Source: Teratosphaeria epicoccoides (Eukaryota; Ascomycota; Dothideomycetes; Mycosphaerellales; Teratosphaeriaceae). Taken from it: a DNA stretch of 64,000 nucleotides. Location of the stretch: contig JADDMT010000007.1 of NCBI GenBank assembly GCA_021401465.1, positions 186,001 to 250,000 of the forward strand, given 5' to 3'. Each line of letters starts with the position of its first letter. The stretch's first letter is position 1. Positions 43,250-54,367 of this stretch are shown piece after piece. The notes under the pieces were generated by a model that was not told where the DNA came from, did not search any database, and saw nothing but the letters and a program-made list of their open reading frames with translations. A program made the translations under genes and the position numbers.

Positions 43250-45666
43250 TTTTCTGAAGGTATTTGATTAGGTGCTTGCCAATGCACTCCGCACTAGTAT
43301 CTCCTGGCCAGGCGTGAGCGAGAAGCAGCAGAGTAGGCGAGCCGCGAATCTGCTCATCCCGCATGTGATCCACACTACAGCTACGTGCATGTATTTGCTG
43401 AAGTGTATGCAGCTGGTGGAACGTCCGCTGGGATGTTCAGCAATAGCCGTCGTGAGGAGGATACGGTCTCTTGAGGGCGGCATGTTGCAGCCACGCTGCG
43501 GTACGGCAATTTTTACGCACCTGCAGCTATGAGTAATCATCCGCGTCGCTCAATCGTGCGGCTCAATGCTGACAAGTGACATGTTGGTACACTCTTGAGA
43601 TATTTTGGGGCCATGGCGGCTAGGCAGCTGAACGGCTTGGGTTGGGGCGCAGTCTTTCGCGCGGCCTTGTTGCATGAGCACCTCATGGGTGTCGTGAACG
43701 GTTCAGCTCGTGGACTGTGACACCAGACGGAATATTTCGAGAATTGTCGTGCAGAGATCTGCGACCGGCATGGGAATCTATCTCATCTCGAGTACCAGGT
43801 CGGCGTTCCTGCATTGCGTGGTGTTTCGCGGCTGTTGGTGCAGCCGAGGTTGTTTGACATCACACCTCACCGGTCGGACTCCAGCTCTCACAGTGCCTTT
43901 GGCATTCAGGATGATTCACAGCGACGAGTCGTCCGCAGGAGTCTCACAAGCGCACGTTCGAGCGCAGAGTCCTGTTGAGAAGGAACCATTCACGGCGTCT
44001 CCATCCAGAACACCGGAGCCGGCGCGAGTGCTGCCTTCAAGTCCACCGAGAGCCAAGGCACACCAGGCATCCAAGGCCTTGAATCATGGCCTCTCCGAAG
44101 TCAGCTGGCCGTTGACGACTGCACCAATGGCGACTTACGGCCAGTCATCAGCTTTCGGCGCAGTCTCCGTGGCTCCTGCCCTCTGTGTGTGTACAGTCAC
44201 GTTGGTGCAGCTAAATGGCGTCTCCGATCCTGCGTCCCTCGCGACGTTGGTTGCCACCTAACCCGATGCTATCTTGGCCGCGGCTTTGCTTTTGGTTGCA
44301 AGGCAAGTACAGGGAAGTTGGAGCACCACTTCAGGCAATTCTCAAAATACTCATTGTCGTCCTTTGTCGACAGCGTCACCGGCGAGGACGATGCGGCCTT
44401 TGGACTGTCTGTGACTGGGCCCAGGCGGTGCTGAGGCTCCCATGCTGCGCCTGTTCCAGGCAGAACAACATGACTGTTCCTGCCTAAGGTCCACTTTCAC
44501 TTCTGCGCATTGCATAGTCTCGCTAATATAAGGCTGCCGTGCCTCTCTGAAGCATAACTCCTTCCATTCCTCTTGACAGATAACCACTCACAGTACATAC
44601 TGCAAGCCAGAGCCAACATCAGCAACGAAGCCAGTACGCCAAGGACCATTAAAGCCTGACAGGTCAGGCCCTAATCCAGACATTACCGCCACGCCCTATC
44701 CTTCCAGAAGCCGCAATCAACAATAGCAGCCCTCACTATACCAACCATGACTCGCAGCCTCCCGTGGACACTACCTCAGTACACTGGGGTCATCGACCCA
44801 ATGGCATGCCCAGCCGGCAGCCCCAACGCTCCCCGACCCCCACGTCCCGTCCAGCCGAGGGAAGGTGGCCGCCGCCAATGCGCCATGGCGCAGCCTCGTG
44901 ATCTTGGGAAAGGCCGTCCCGCTCCGTCCATGGCCTCGCTATCGATCGAAGACGGCTTCGGCGGATGCCAGTATGGCGGCGGTGTGCCGCCGCGGGAACC
45001 AAGACCGCCGCAGCCGCGTGGTGGCAGGTGCTGCGGTAGGCGCGGTCCCCAGCCGCGAGATCCAGGTGCGTAGAGGAGCTTTATATGCTAGGTGTGTAGA
45101 TGCCTGGTGCTGACTCCCTGTTTAGGCTTCTAAGCACGACACACCACTGTCCAGCAGATGATGAGTCCACGTGTTGGCCATTAGGCCACCGCAATGACTC
45201 CATGGCTCCTCCACCAATCGAATAAATTTCTACAAATCTCCGCATTGTCAGCGCATAGTAACTTCGCATTTTCATTCGAGTTCGGGATTCAGGCGTTTGG
45301 TAGAGGTTGGCTCGAACTGGTTTGAGTGATACACGAATATAGGCAGCCGTACGGCCGGAGGCGTGTGAGTTTGGATCAGGGCTCAGCCTTGAAGCATAGC
45401 GTGGGCGTTGACAATAGCTGGATGATCAAGAGCTGACACCAGCGGCTGCTCGGCTGGTCCGGGAGAGAAGAAAGGCGGCATTTGCAGCGCGATACCGCAA
45501 GGTTTGTGACGCATTAGCATAGCGAAGCGGGTTGGGTGGCTTGTCAGTAGGTGTGCTGGTCTCACGAGATGTTGTGGGATAGCGGCTTGGAACTGTGACT
45601 TTCGTTCATTCAACCACCTCAACAGTCGTCATGCCGTTCTGACTGACCGACTCTTGAACCCAGCGA

Positions 45667-45688
45667 GTACCAGCTCTGTCGCTGGTAC
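45667..45688. other. Perfect 8-bp inverted repeat (hairpin)
   Basis: GTACCAGC and GCTGGTAC flank a six-base loop TCTGTC. It could form a stable hairpin or a dimer site. It lies between genes and no T-run follows, so it is not an obvious terminator. Confidence 0.5.
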
Positions 45689-45923
45689 CATAGTCAGATG
45701 TGTCAGCTGACCACATTCACTTTGACGGACGTGTCAACATGATCTACATCGAGTGGTAACAAGAGTGAGACTCAGTGCGTGGAACGTGACGGACTGCTAA
45801 AAGGACTGCGTTCATCCAGTCATTCGTTCATCATCGTGTTACGTCCCGATCGGTCGCGGAAGCCTGTTACCGCTTGATCGCCCAAGTCACACTTCCGTCT
45901 TGTCTGGTCACATCGCGCCGTTC

Positions 45924-46388
45924 TTAGTCGGTAGACTTGTCCATGGCCGTCGGCTTGTCCTTGATGGGCAGCTCATTGCCGGAAACAGACTTGTATTTGT
46001 CGCGGATGAAATCGGAGATCTGCTCGTCCTTGAACTGCTCCGCCGCCGACTCATTATTCTGCGGACCTTGATTGAAGACCTTCTCTTGGACGAGATCGAC
46101 GCCTGCATGTACTTGTGTGAGTATGGTTGCCGTCAGGATTCGAGGGCTTCAGTTACCTTTGTCGAGGTCTGTGAGGGATAGTCAGTCCTGCTCGCTGTCA
46201 AAGCGTGGAAAGAACGGCTTACAGTCTTCGTTCTTCTCGCTTGCTTGTCCACCGCCAGCAGCGCTGTTCAGCTTGTCTCCAATGCCGCCGAGGAAGCCGC
46301 CGCCTCCACCGCCGGACTTCTGCTCGCCCTGCTGACCGCCTTGCTGGTTCTCGCCACTGCCGCCTGCGAGGTTCTTGACGAAGTCCAT
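45924..46388 (-). CDS. Small Gly-rich conserved fungal protein with a 12-nt microexon
   Basis: Three exons (46388-46223, 46168-46157, 46102-45924) give 118 residues; both introns are 54 bp. The Gly/Gln-rich N-terminal half (MDFVKNLAGGSGENQQ and GGGGGGFLGGIGDKL) is followed by a helical, acidic half. There the splices restore EKNEDYLDKGVDLVQEK, and the text continues to DEQISDFIRDKYK. The middle exon is only 12 nt and supplies the codons around YLDK. This arrangement occurs in many filamentous fungi as a short unnamed protein; function is not established as far as I know. It is divergent from the cyclophilin gene. Confidence 0.8.
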
Positions 46389-46761
46389 GTTTGATTTCTA
46401 GTTGATTGCAGACTGTATTTGCTCTTTTCCGTGAAGGGGGTGGGATCAGGAGGAGTTTGTCTTGCCCTGTGCCTACCTTGGTTGCTTGGCATGACGTTGG
46501 GAGCTCGGCTCTTCACATGCTGGGGAGCACAAACAAACAGGGAAGGAGCGGCTGGTGAGACCGCGATTCTGTGGGTCGTAGTTGCAATGCTCAACATCCC
46601 TGGATCTTGGGTGAAGGGTTGGCTTATAGCGAGTTTCAAGTTCCCGGCGACCCCACAGGACAGCTTGGACCCTGACGTACACGGCGGAGGTGACCGTGCG
46701 ATACTTGTCCTCAAGCCCGAACTCGCTACAGTCCTACTCACCATCAGAAATCTTTGTCAAG
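46389..46761. other. Divergent promoter, Gly-rich protein / cyclophilin B
   Basis: A 373-bp shared upstream region. No TATA box or operator could be assigned with confidence. Confidence 0.4.
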
Positions 46762-47490
46762 ATGGCCAACTTTCAGCGCCTGCTCATCAGCGTGTGCTTG
46801 ATTCTCACCCTTGTATTTCTGTTCTTCTGCCAAACCACAGAGGCGCAGAAGGGCCCAAAGATCACTCACAAGGTCTATTTCGAGATCCAGCATGGCGACG
46901 AACCACTTGGAACGATTGTGATGGGCCTCTATGGCAAGACTGTGCCAAAGGTACGGGGACCCCAGGCCAATCGCAGACTTCATCACTTGCTGACTCTGCG
47001 GCAGACCGCAGAAAACTTCCGTGCTCTGGCAACCGGTGAGAAAGGCTATGGCTACCAGGACTCAGCTTTTCATCGTGTGATCAAGGCTTTCATGATCCAA
47101 GGTGGTGATTTTACGAAAGGCGATGGTACTGGCGGGAAGAGCATCTACGGTTCGAAGTTTCCGGACGAGAACTTCAAGCTCAAACACAGCAAGAAAGGGC
47201 TGTTGAGCATGGCCAACTCTGGCAAGGACACCAACGGCTCCCAATTTTTCATCACGACTGCCATCACTTCTTGGCTCGACGGTATGCTCTGAGATAGTGC
47301 CTCCACCCGGTCTGATACTAAGCAGCGCACAGGCAAGCACGTCGTCTTCGGCGAGGTCCTCGAGGGCTACGATGTGGTGGAGAAGATCGAGAATGTGCCC
47401 AAGGGCGCGGGTGACAAGCCTTCAAAGACAGTCAAGGTTGTGAAGAGTGGAGAGCTGGAGATGCCAGAAGAAGGTCGGGCAGATCTCTGA
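46762..47490 (+). CDS. CYPB: Cyclophilin B, secretory-pathway peptidyl-prolyl isomerase
   Basis: Exons 46762-46950, 47005-47281 and 47333-47490 (introns 54 and 51 bp) encode 207 residues. It catalyses cis-trans isomerisation of proline bonds in the ER. An N-terminal hydrophobic signal (LLISVCLILTLVFLFFC) is followed by the cyclophilin fold. FHRVIKAFMIQGGDFT and FFITTAITSWLDGKHVVFGE carry the active-site Arg, Phe, Met, Gln, Trp and His. The two splices restore VPKTAENFRALATGEKGYG and WLDGKHVVFGEV. In this model the protein ends EEGRADL, whose last four residues resemble an ER retrieval signal. A second option splices from 47473 to 47605 and adds a membrane-anchored tail (see next entry), giving 302 residues. 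Confidence 0.9.
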
Positions 47491-47579
47491 GCCCGTACGT
47501 GATAGCACATACACAGGGGTAGAGCGCACAGAACACGGCTCTCGCTCGCCCCTGCTTGCGTACTGGTGCTGCTGAGCAT

Positions 47580-47906
47580 ATGTTCAGGCTGACGACCGCG
47601 ATAGATCTGGAAGGCACTGCCGAGCCGGCCGTCCCACTCGGCGACGAGGAGACCGTTGCCGCCGCCAGCAAGACACCACCAGCGCCTCTCGATAGTCCAA
47701 TCGGCGAGGCACCAAAGAAGGAAAGCAGTCTGCAGGACCACGAAGGCGAGATCGTCCATGAGCTCGGCCAGCAGCCAAGGGGCAGCGAGATCAGCTTGTA
47801 TATGAAGCTTGGTATTGCCACGTTGATCTTGGCGACCTGTTTTGGATTTATGCGCGCGTGCACTCCACGACGTGGTAGAACAATGTCCAAGCCTGGTATG
47901 GCTTGA
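47580..47906 (+). CDS. Small single-pass membrane protein, or the spliced C-terminal exon of cyclophilin B
   Basis: An ATG at 47580 opens 108 codons. The region EGTAEPAVPLGDEETVAAA is acidic and Pro/Ala-rich, then a membrane helix (LGIATLILATCFGFMRAC) and a basic end (TPRRGRTMSKPG) follow. Alternatively, an intron of 131 bp (GTCGGG at 47474 to ATAG at 47604) with a CTGAC branch site fuses this region to cyclophilin B in frame as ELEMPEEDLEGTAEPAV. That would give a type I membrane cyclophilin. The donor is weak but the phase fits and no stop intervenes. I consider the two options about equally likely. Confidence 0.55.
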   Translation: MFRLTTAIDLEGTAEPAVPLGDEETVAAASKTPPAPLDSPIGEAPKKESSLQDHEGEIVHELGQQPRGSEISLYMKLGIATLILATCFGFMRACTPRRGRTMSKPGMA

Positions 47907-48556
47907 TATAAGCTTGCAAATGGAAATCTGTGCATGAGTAATGAAGTTCCGAACATGTGATCTGATCAACCTGTTCCACGCTATGACTTTCACACAATCG
48001 AACTTCGGATTGGAGGTTCCTGTGCTAGACTATTGCAAACATCCCTGCCAAGGCCTTGATAGTTCTCAGCCTCCAGGGCTTGTGCTTGTGTTTCAGCAAA
48101 GGACGAAGACCGGAGATAAGATCATTCAAAGCCCTCGGGATGCCAAGAGGTACTTGCAATGCGGGAATCGACCTCGCCCAACAGCGCACTCGCGTCTGAG
48201 TGCATTCGGCCATCAGCAGTAGCAATTCTAGCTGACGAACAGAATCGAGTGCAAAGATCTGAAGGTAGAAGCAAAACTTGGTGGCGAACCTTAAGCAGCG
48301 GGAACATCCGTATTCACGCTTAATTTTGCAAACAGTGAGCACTCATTACTAGTCTTGCCTTCATCACAAACCACCAGACCGCTGAGTTACCAAACTGACA
48401 TACCACCTTGACGTTTTCTGCTTCTTGTTGTTTCTCTGCAGGCACTGACTGCATTAGAGACAGTACGCAGTACAGCGAACATATCACGTTCACCGACCTT
48501 CGTCACTCACTTTTCGGATCATCCACAGAAGCAAGAGCAGCGAAGACTGAGCAAAC
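47907..48556. other. Intergenic upstream of DED1
   Basis: DED1 promoter and long 5' region. No upstream open frame of note, RNA gene or repeat was recognised. Confidence 0.4.
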
Positions 48557-50621
48557 ATGGCGGACCAACTGAACATGAACGGCTTGTCCCTGCAGGACTC
48601 TCAGCACGCGCCGAACCATCAGCAGCAAAATGGATTTGGGGGCGGTGAGCGCTCCGCCTACATTCCACCGCACATGAGGCAGCGCGGAGGTCCTCCGCCA
48701 GGCCCTCCAGCAGGCTTTGATGGCCCCCCACCTCCACCAGCAGGCCTGAATGGCAGTGCTTGGGCACCCAAGTATGTACACATGCCTAGCAATAGTGGCA
48801 GAGATGATGCAAATCAGTGCGCGGCTAACATGAGGAAACAGCGGCGGCGGCTATGCCGGCCCACCACGCGGCAACAACTGGAACGCCGGCGCCCAGTCCT
48901 TCACCCCTGGCCAAGGCAAGCCTGGCTGGGACAACTCTCCTCAGCTCCCTCGCAGCTTCGACCGTAACGCGTACGGCGCACCCGGCGGCGGTCACAGCGG
49001 TGGGCGCCAGAATACGGGCGCCGGCGCTGGACAGTGGAGGGATGGGAAGCACATTCCGGGCCCGTCAAACCCAAGAGAAGAGCGCGAGCTGTTTGGTACA
49101 TTGAACGACCCATCGAAGCAGACCACCGGCATTAACTTTGAGAAATACGACGACATCCCAGTTGAGGCATCTGGCCAAGGCGTGCCAGAGCCTGTGACGA
49201 CCTTCACGAACCCGCCACTCGACGACCACCTGATCGGCAACATTGAGCTCGCAGGCTACAAAATTCCTACCCCAGTGCAGAAGTACTCTATTCCGATCGT
49301 CATGGGCGGTCGCGACTTGATGGCTTGTGCTCAGACTGGTTCGGGAAAGACAGGTGGTTTCCTCTTTCCGATCCTCTCCCAGGCATATCAGAACGGCCCA
49401 AGTGGCGCCGCTCCGCAGCAGTCTGGTTTTGCTCGTCAGCGCAAGGCCTATCCCACATCCTTGATCCTGGCTCCGACCCGTGAACTGGTCTCCCAGATCT
49501 ACGACGAGGCCCGCAAGTTCGCGTACCGCTCATGGGTGCGTCCCTGCGTCGTTTATGGTGGTGCCGACATCGGCTCGCAGCTGCGCCAGATTGAGCGTGG
49601 TTGCGACTTGCTTGTTGCTACTCCTGGTCGTCTTGTGGACCTGATCGAGAGAGGCAGGATCTCCCTTGCTAATATCAAGTACCTCGTCCTCGATGAGGCC
49701 GACCGTATGCTTGACATGGGTTTCGAGCCGCAGATTCGCCGCATTGTTGAGGGTGAAGACATGCCTCGCACCGACAACCGCCAGACCCTCATGTTCTCAG
49801 CCACTTTCCCGCGCGATATTCAGGTGCTCGCCCGTGACTTTCTCCGTGAGTATATCTTCCTCTCGGTTGGTCGTGTAGGTTCGACTTCCGAGAACATTAC
49901 TCAGAAAGTTGAGTACGTCGAGGACATCGACAAGCGCAGTGTGCTTCTGGACATTCTGCACACGCACGGTGCTGGTCTGACTTTGATCTTCGTTGAGACC
50001 AAGCGCATGGCAGACTCGCTTTCCGACTTTCTCATCAACCAGGGCTTCCCTGCCACGTCGATCCACGGTGATCGCACGCAGCGCGAGCGTGAGCGGGCTC
50101 TGGAGATGTTCAGGACCGGCCGCTGCCCGATCCTCGTAGCCACGGCAGTCGCTGCTAGAGGTCTTGATATTCCGAACGTCAAGCACGTCGTCAACTACGA
50201 CTTGCCAACTGACATCGATGACTACGTGCACCGTATTGGTCGTACTGGTCGTGCCGGAAACACTGGTATCTCGACTGCCTTTTTCAACCGCGGCAACCGC
50301 GGCGTCGTTCGTGACCTGATCGACTTGCTTAAGGAGGCCAACCAAGAGGTCCCTGGCTTCCTCGAGACGATTGCGCGCGAGGGCTCTGGCTTTGGCGGCG
50401 GAGGGCGTGGCGGACGCTCTAGTGGTCGTGGCCGTGGCTCTGCCGCTACCCGTGACGTCCGTTCGTACGGTGGTGGCCAGCGTCCGGCTTACGCTGGTAA
50501 TGCAGGCATGGGTGGCTATGGTGGCGGCGGATATGGTGGTGGTATGGGTGGCGGCATGAGCGGCGGCATGGGTGGCGGCTATGGCAACCCAAGCGGCCCT
50601 GGCGCCAACAGCTGGTGGTAG
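48557..50621 (+). CDS. DED1: ATP-dependent DEAD-box RNA helicase Ded1
   Basis: Two exons (48557-48771 and 48842-50621, 70-bp intron) encode 664 residues, the usual length. Ded1 unwinds 5' UTRs for translation initiation in the cytoplasm. The N-terminus (MADQLNMNGLSLQDS) precedes a conserved YIPPHMR motif. The helicase core has the Q motif (GYKIPTPVQKYSIP), motif I AQTGSGKT, Ia PTRELVSQI, II DEAD, III SAT, and motif VI HRIGRTGRAG, all intact. Both ends are Gly/Arg-rich; the tail is a GGYGGG/GGGMGG repeat ending SWW, which binds RNA and eIF4G in yeast. The first splice joins WAPN to GGGYAGPPRG; the acceptor at 48841 was chosen because it keeps frame. Confidence 0.97.
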
Positions 50622-51737
50622 AGGCTACACGCCTCCCCATCAGAAAATCGCTTCATCAAGAGCCCCCTTTTCTTTTTGTTCTACGCTTGGCACGGTGATT
50701 CTTCGACCATTTTGGGCCTTCGACCGAGCGAGCGGCATCGCCACAGCTGGTCCGGCACGATAGACATGCATTCTCGACACGGTTGCATTGCGGCGGCGCC
50801 TCGGGTAAGCGACCTCGACGCTCCACAGTACGAGGCTTGAGCACCGGATCATATAGCTCAACGATTTTCATCGAGGTGGTGCAAAGCGTTATGCAAGCAT
50901 ATGTCGCCACTTGATCTTTCCGCGAGGCGTTCACTAGACGGTGAAGATTACTGGGAATGGGTGCTGTTTGGCGATTGATTCCTGACATCAAAAGCAAGTG
51001 ATCCTGCAGCATGTGGTTGATCATTCATGGCGTTCTAGCGTTGCGGCTCGCACTGAAGCATTTGGGCGCGCGGCTGGAGATTCGGGAGCTTTGTCCATCA
51101 CGACCTGGCAGCTGTGTCCATCATGGCGAGGAGCTTCTTCCCGGCGTGGCTGCGCTTCTGATGCGAGGCGCATCAATGATTGCTTTCAGATGATACCACA
51201 ATAGACGTTTGCGGCAGAGTTCGGGATACCAAAGGTGGCATCGGGGGGCGCAACCAGGCACGCTTGTACTAATTGCGTGCCTCGAACGCGCTTTGCGCTG
51301 ATCTACATGTGGTGGGATTCAACCAAAAAATAGTGACCAGTAGTATACCGCGAGAATAAATGACTGTCTGTATGCGCACTCCTCCAGATTGCCGTATAGA
51401 CGCGCGAGTATTGTCCGTTCGGCAGATGTGGTTGCGTGCGCATGAGGACCGAGATACTGGCCGGCGCAATGATTCAATACCCATCCAAATGCATATGGCG
51501 AGATTCTCTTCGATGGCAAGAACATTCAAATTCGACATTGAAGAACGTAGGAGGTAGGGAGAGGAGACCCAACATGAAGTCATCTCCAGGCTGGACCTGG
51601 GCACTTTGCCAAGGCCCTCTCAGGTCACCAAGTGTGAGTGGGGTCCAGGCCTCTAATTCCGATTGCTTGTGCGAGGGAGCTTAAATTATTTTGTTTCTCG
51701 CCTACACTGCCATTAATACGTTCGCGGGACCGCAGAT
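50622..51737. other. Intergenic, DED1 3' side and C9-methyltransferase promoter
   Basis: No convincing gene on either strand. A plus frame near 51011-51193 and a minus frame near 51269-51604 are short and unsupported. No RNA gene or repeat was recognised. Confidence 0.4.
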
Positions 51738-53426
51738 ATGTCGAGCGCAGTGTCGGAGGACAGCTTTGAGTTCGGTGAGAATTGATCCATCTGCACATGA
51801 ACATTGCTGATCTTGCGGCAGTTGATACTCCAAAAGCTCCCTCGCCAGCTCCAGAGTCCAATGATTGTGGTGTTCGCACTACATCGGTATGCTAGAGAGA
51901 TGCACTGGCGCATTGGGCCTGGCTGACCTTTCTCAGTATCCAGCGATCAAGAATGCTCCTCTCCCCGCCGACGGCCCTGGCGCCGAAAACTTCAACACTA
52001 CGCTCCTCATGGGGCTCCTCGCATTGATCCCTGGATACATGGCATGGAAGGTCAATGGCGGCCTTTTCACATGGATCTTCTTCGCCATACTCACCGCCAT
52101 CCCAGTCCTTATTGTCTTCTGGACCGTGGCCTCGTCGATGTCTCCTCGCATCAACGAGAAGGCACACTACCCAGGCCTGCCGGTCGAGCGTTACCTCACC
52201 TTCAAGAAAGACGGCGACAGGTTGAAGTATCGGGGCAGAAACAGGATTCCGATGGAGACATTCCATGAGATGTACTTCGCAGGAGATGTGGATTTCAAGG
52301 GCGACTGCTTGGAGGTTATGGAATACAGACACGACTGGGCCAGCTTCAGGTTCACTCTGAGCTTGTACTGGTTCTTCCTCACTGGCATGATGCCCGAGGT
52401 AATCATGCATACTCGCTCTCAAGACGAGGAGCAGGTCCGTGATCACTACGACCGTGGTGATGATTTCTACGGTTGGTTCCTGGGCCCACGCATGATCTAC
52501 ACCTCCGGCATCATCTCAGACATCGACAAGGAGGAGTCGCTGGAGCAGCTGCAAGACAACAAGCTCTCTATTGTGTGCGAGAAGATCAGTTTGAAGGAGG
52601 GTGAGCGTATGCTGGACATCGGCTGCGGCTGGGGCACCCTCGCCAAGTTTGCATCTGTCAACTACGGTGCCTCGGTCACTGGTGTCACTCTTGGCCGCAA
52701 CCAGACCGCATGGGGCAATAATGGTCTTCGCAAAGCAGGCGTCACTGAGGAGCAAAGTCGCATCCTCTGTATGGACTACCGCGACATCCCAGTCCCAGCA
52801 GGTGGTTACAATAAGATCACCTGCCTAGAGATGGCCGAGCACGTCGGTATCCGCCACTTCAGCACTTTCCTTCGCCAGGTCTATGACATGCTCGATGACG
52901 ACGGTGTCTTCTTTCTGCAGATCGCCGGTCTGAGGAAATGCTGGCAGTACGAGGATCTAATTTGGGGGTTGTTCATGAATAAATACATCTTCCCGGGTGC
53001 CGACGCATCAACACCTCTTGGCTTCGTTGTGGACAAGCTTGAGGGTGCCGGGTTCGAGATCAAGGGCATTGACACTGTTGGGGTGCACTACTCGGCAACT
53101 TTGTGGAAGTGGTATAGAAACTGGATCGCCAACAAGGACAAAGTCATTGCCAAGTATGGCAACAGGTGGTACAGGGTTAGTATCACAAATCTCGTCATCC
53201 TTGTTCATAGTGAGCTGACGACCCATCACAGATATGGGAGTACTTCCTTGCTTACAGCACCATCACCTCCCGACAAGGTGGCGCAACGTGCTTTCAGATC
53301 ACGCTCGTCAAGAACCTCAACTCTACCCACCGTGTTGAGGGCATCAACAGCGCGTTCGGCCTCAAGGGCGCCCTGCAGGCTAGTCAAGCGGTCGGCAAGA
53401 GCACCTTCCCAGCCAATAAGCCTTAG
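51738..53426 (+). CDS. Sphingolipid C9-methyltransferase
   Basis: Four exons (51738-51774, 51822-51886, 51937-53175, 53232-53426; introns 47, 50 and 56 bp) encode about 511 residues. The enzyme transfers a methyl group from S-adenosylmethionine to C9 of the sphingoid base of fungal glucosylceramide. The tiny first exons spell MSSAVSEDSFEFVDTPKAP, and splicing leads to TTSYPAIKNAPLPADG, typical for the family. Two adjacent N-terminal membrane helices follow (LLMGLLALIPGYMAWKV and LFTWIFFAILTAIPVLIVF). The SAM-binding loop is MLDIGCGWGTLAKFA, and EMAEHVGIRHFSTFL is the cyclopropane-synthase-like motif. The last splice restores NRWYRIWEYFLAYSTI; without it the frame runs on into noncoding sequence. 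Confidence 0.95.
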
Positions 53427-54367
53427 ACTCCTCTTCACGACAGATCGCAATAAATGCTCAGTGCTCGTGCAGACCAGGCGGCCCAGGTGTTCCAAACGCG
53501 CAGCGAACAAACCTCATAGTCCGCACCTTCCATTCTCACCGTCCTTCGACCGTCTTGCCTCTCCCTTCATATCACGCGCTGCAGAACAGATTACACGCCC
53601 ACTGCCGCACCTTTCCAGGATGCTTTTGGCAGCGAGGTCACTAGCAGCTCATTTGAGTTTCAAGCGCAAGATCGATGACTTTGACTGCCACCCTCTTCCG
53701 TCACGAACGAACGGGAGGCGTCCGTGTTGCTCCAGGCTATTTCAGACCTGCTGTCCTTGGAAGTCAAGGGACGGCGGACTAGAGTTCTGAGGACAAAGCA
53801 AATGGGGACGGATTTTCGGCCCACATAGCTTGGCGAATTCGTCAATTTTTGACCTTTGCTAGTTTGGGCTTTTGATGATCCAATGAGACATCGTTCAGCG
53901 TGGATGAAGGGCGCGGAAGTTGGGATGCAGTGAATGGATTCATGGGAGGCGCTAGGGTGCTTGCACTAGCGTTGAGCATTTGACTTCCAATAATATAAGA
54001 GTCAAAGGGCAACAAGACCGGCATCATTGTGACCTTTTCGACTTTTTTTCCATGAACGCGGTCTCACCTTACCACACCTTGGCTGTCAATGACGTGCAAC
54101 TCGCAGGATCGTTATGCAAGGCCATCGGGCGAATTCACCACTACGCGTCTGCTACGCGTCAGTCTCGCGATTTTGCCATCTGCAAATCCCTGTGTGGCTC
54201 GTGCGATCTCAAAGACATTGAAGCCTGTTGCTCTTGGATACGCCGGAGAGATTGCAGAAGCATGGTAGATCTATACAGTGAAGTGTACGGCGTCGTTGAG
54301 CTCTCATGCCCCATCCTCCTATACGCACATCGACCAGTCCATTCCCACTCTCCCGTCGAGACTCGTC
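53427..54367. other. Intergenic with two ACGCGT boxes
   Basis: 3' side of the methyltransferase and promoter of the MYND gene. A pair of ACGCGT hexamers at 54143-54148 and 54154-54159 (in CTACGCGTCTGCTACGCGTC) matches the MluI cell-cycle box bound by MBF-type factors. They lie about 210-225 bp before the MYND gene ATG. Confidence 0.45.
54143..54159. promoter_or_regulatory. Paired MluI cell-cycle boxes (ACGCGT), candidate MBF site
   Basis: Two ACGCGT hexamers with 11-bp start-to-start spacing, one helical turn apart, sit in the upstream region of the MYND-domain gene. The spacing would place two bound factors on the same DNA face. In yeast this motif drives G1/S transcription; transfer to this gene is inference. 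Confidence 0.4.

Larger units (their letters stand above)
42924..45923. other. Three-kilobase gene-free region
   Basis: No confident gene lies here. The palindrome cluster at 43079-43249 and a hairpin at 45667-45688 are listed separately. A plus frame (43710-44261) has a Ser/Pro-rich middle (SPSRTPEPARVLPSSPP) and could be a decayed gene. A frame from 44747 to 45073 is Pro/Gly/Arg-rich and probably compositional. Many candidate frames overlap without starts or introns. Confidence 0.4.

Noticed and set aside
45180..45300. Possible tRNA-like stretch with GAGTTCGGGATTC
   Set aside because: No matching acceptor stem, D-arm or anticodon arm could be folded around it.
49797..50345. Minus-strand 182-codon frame inside DED1
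   Set aside because: Shadow of the conserved helicase core.
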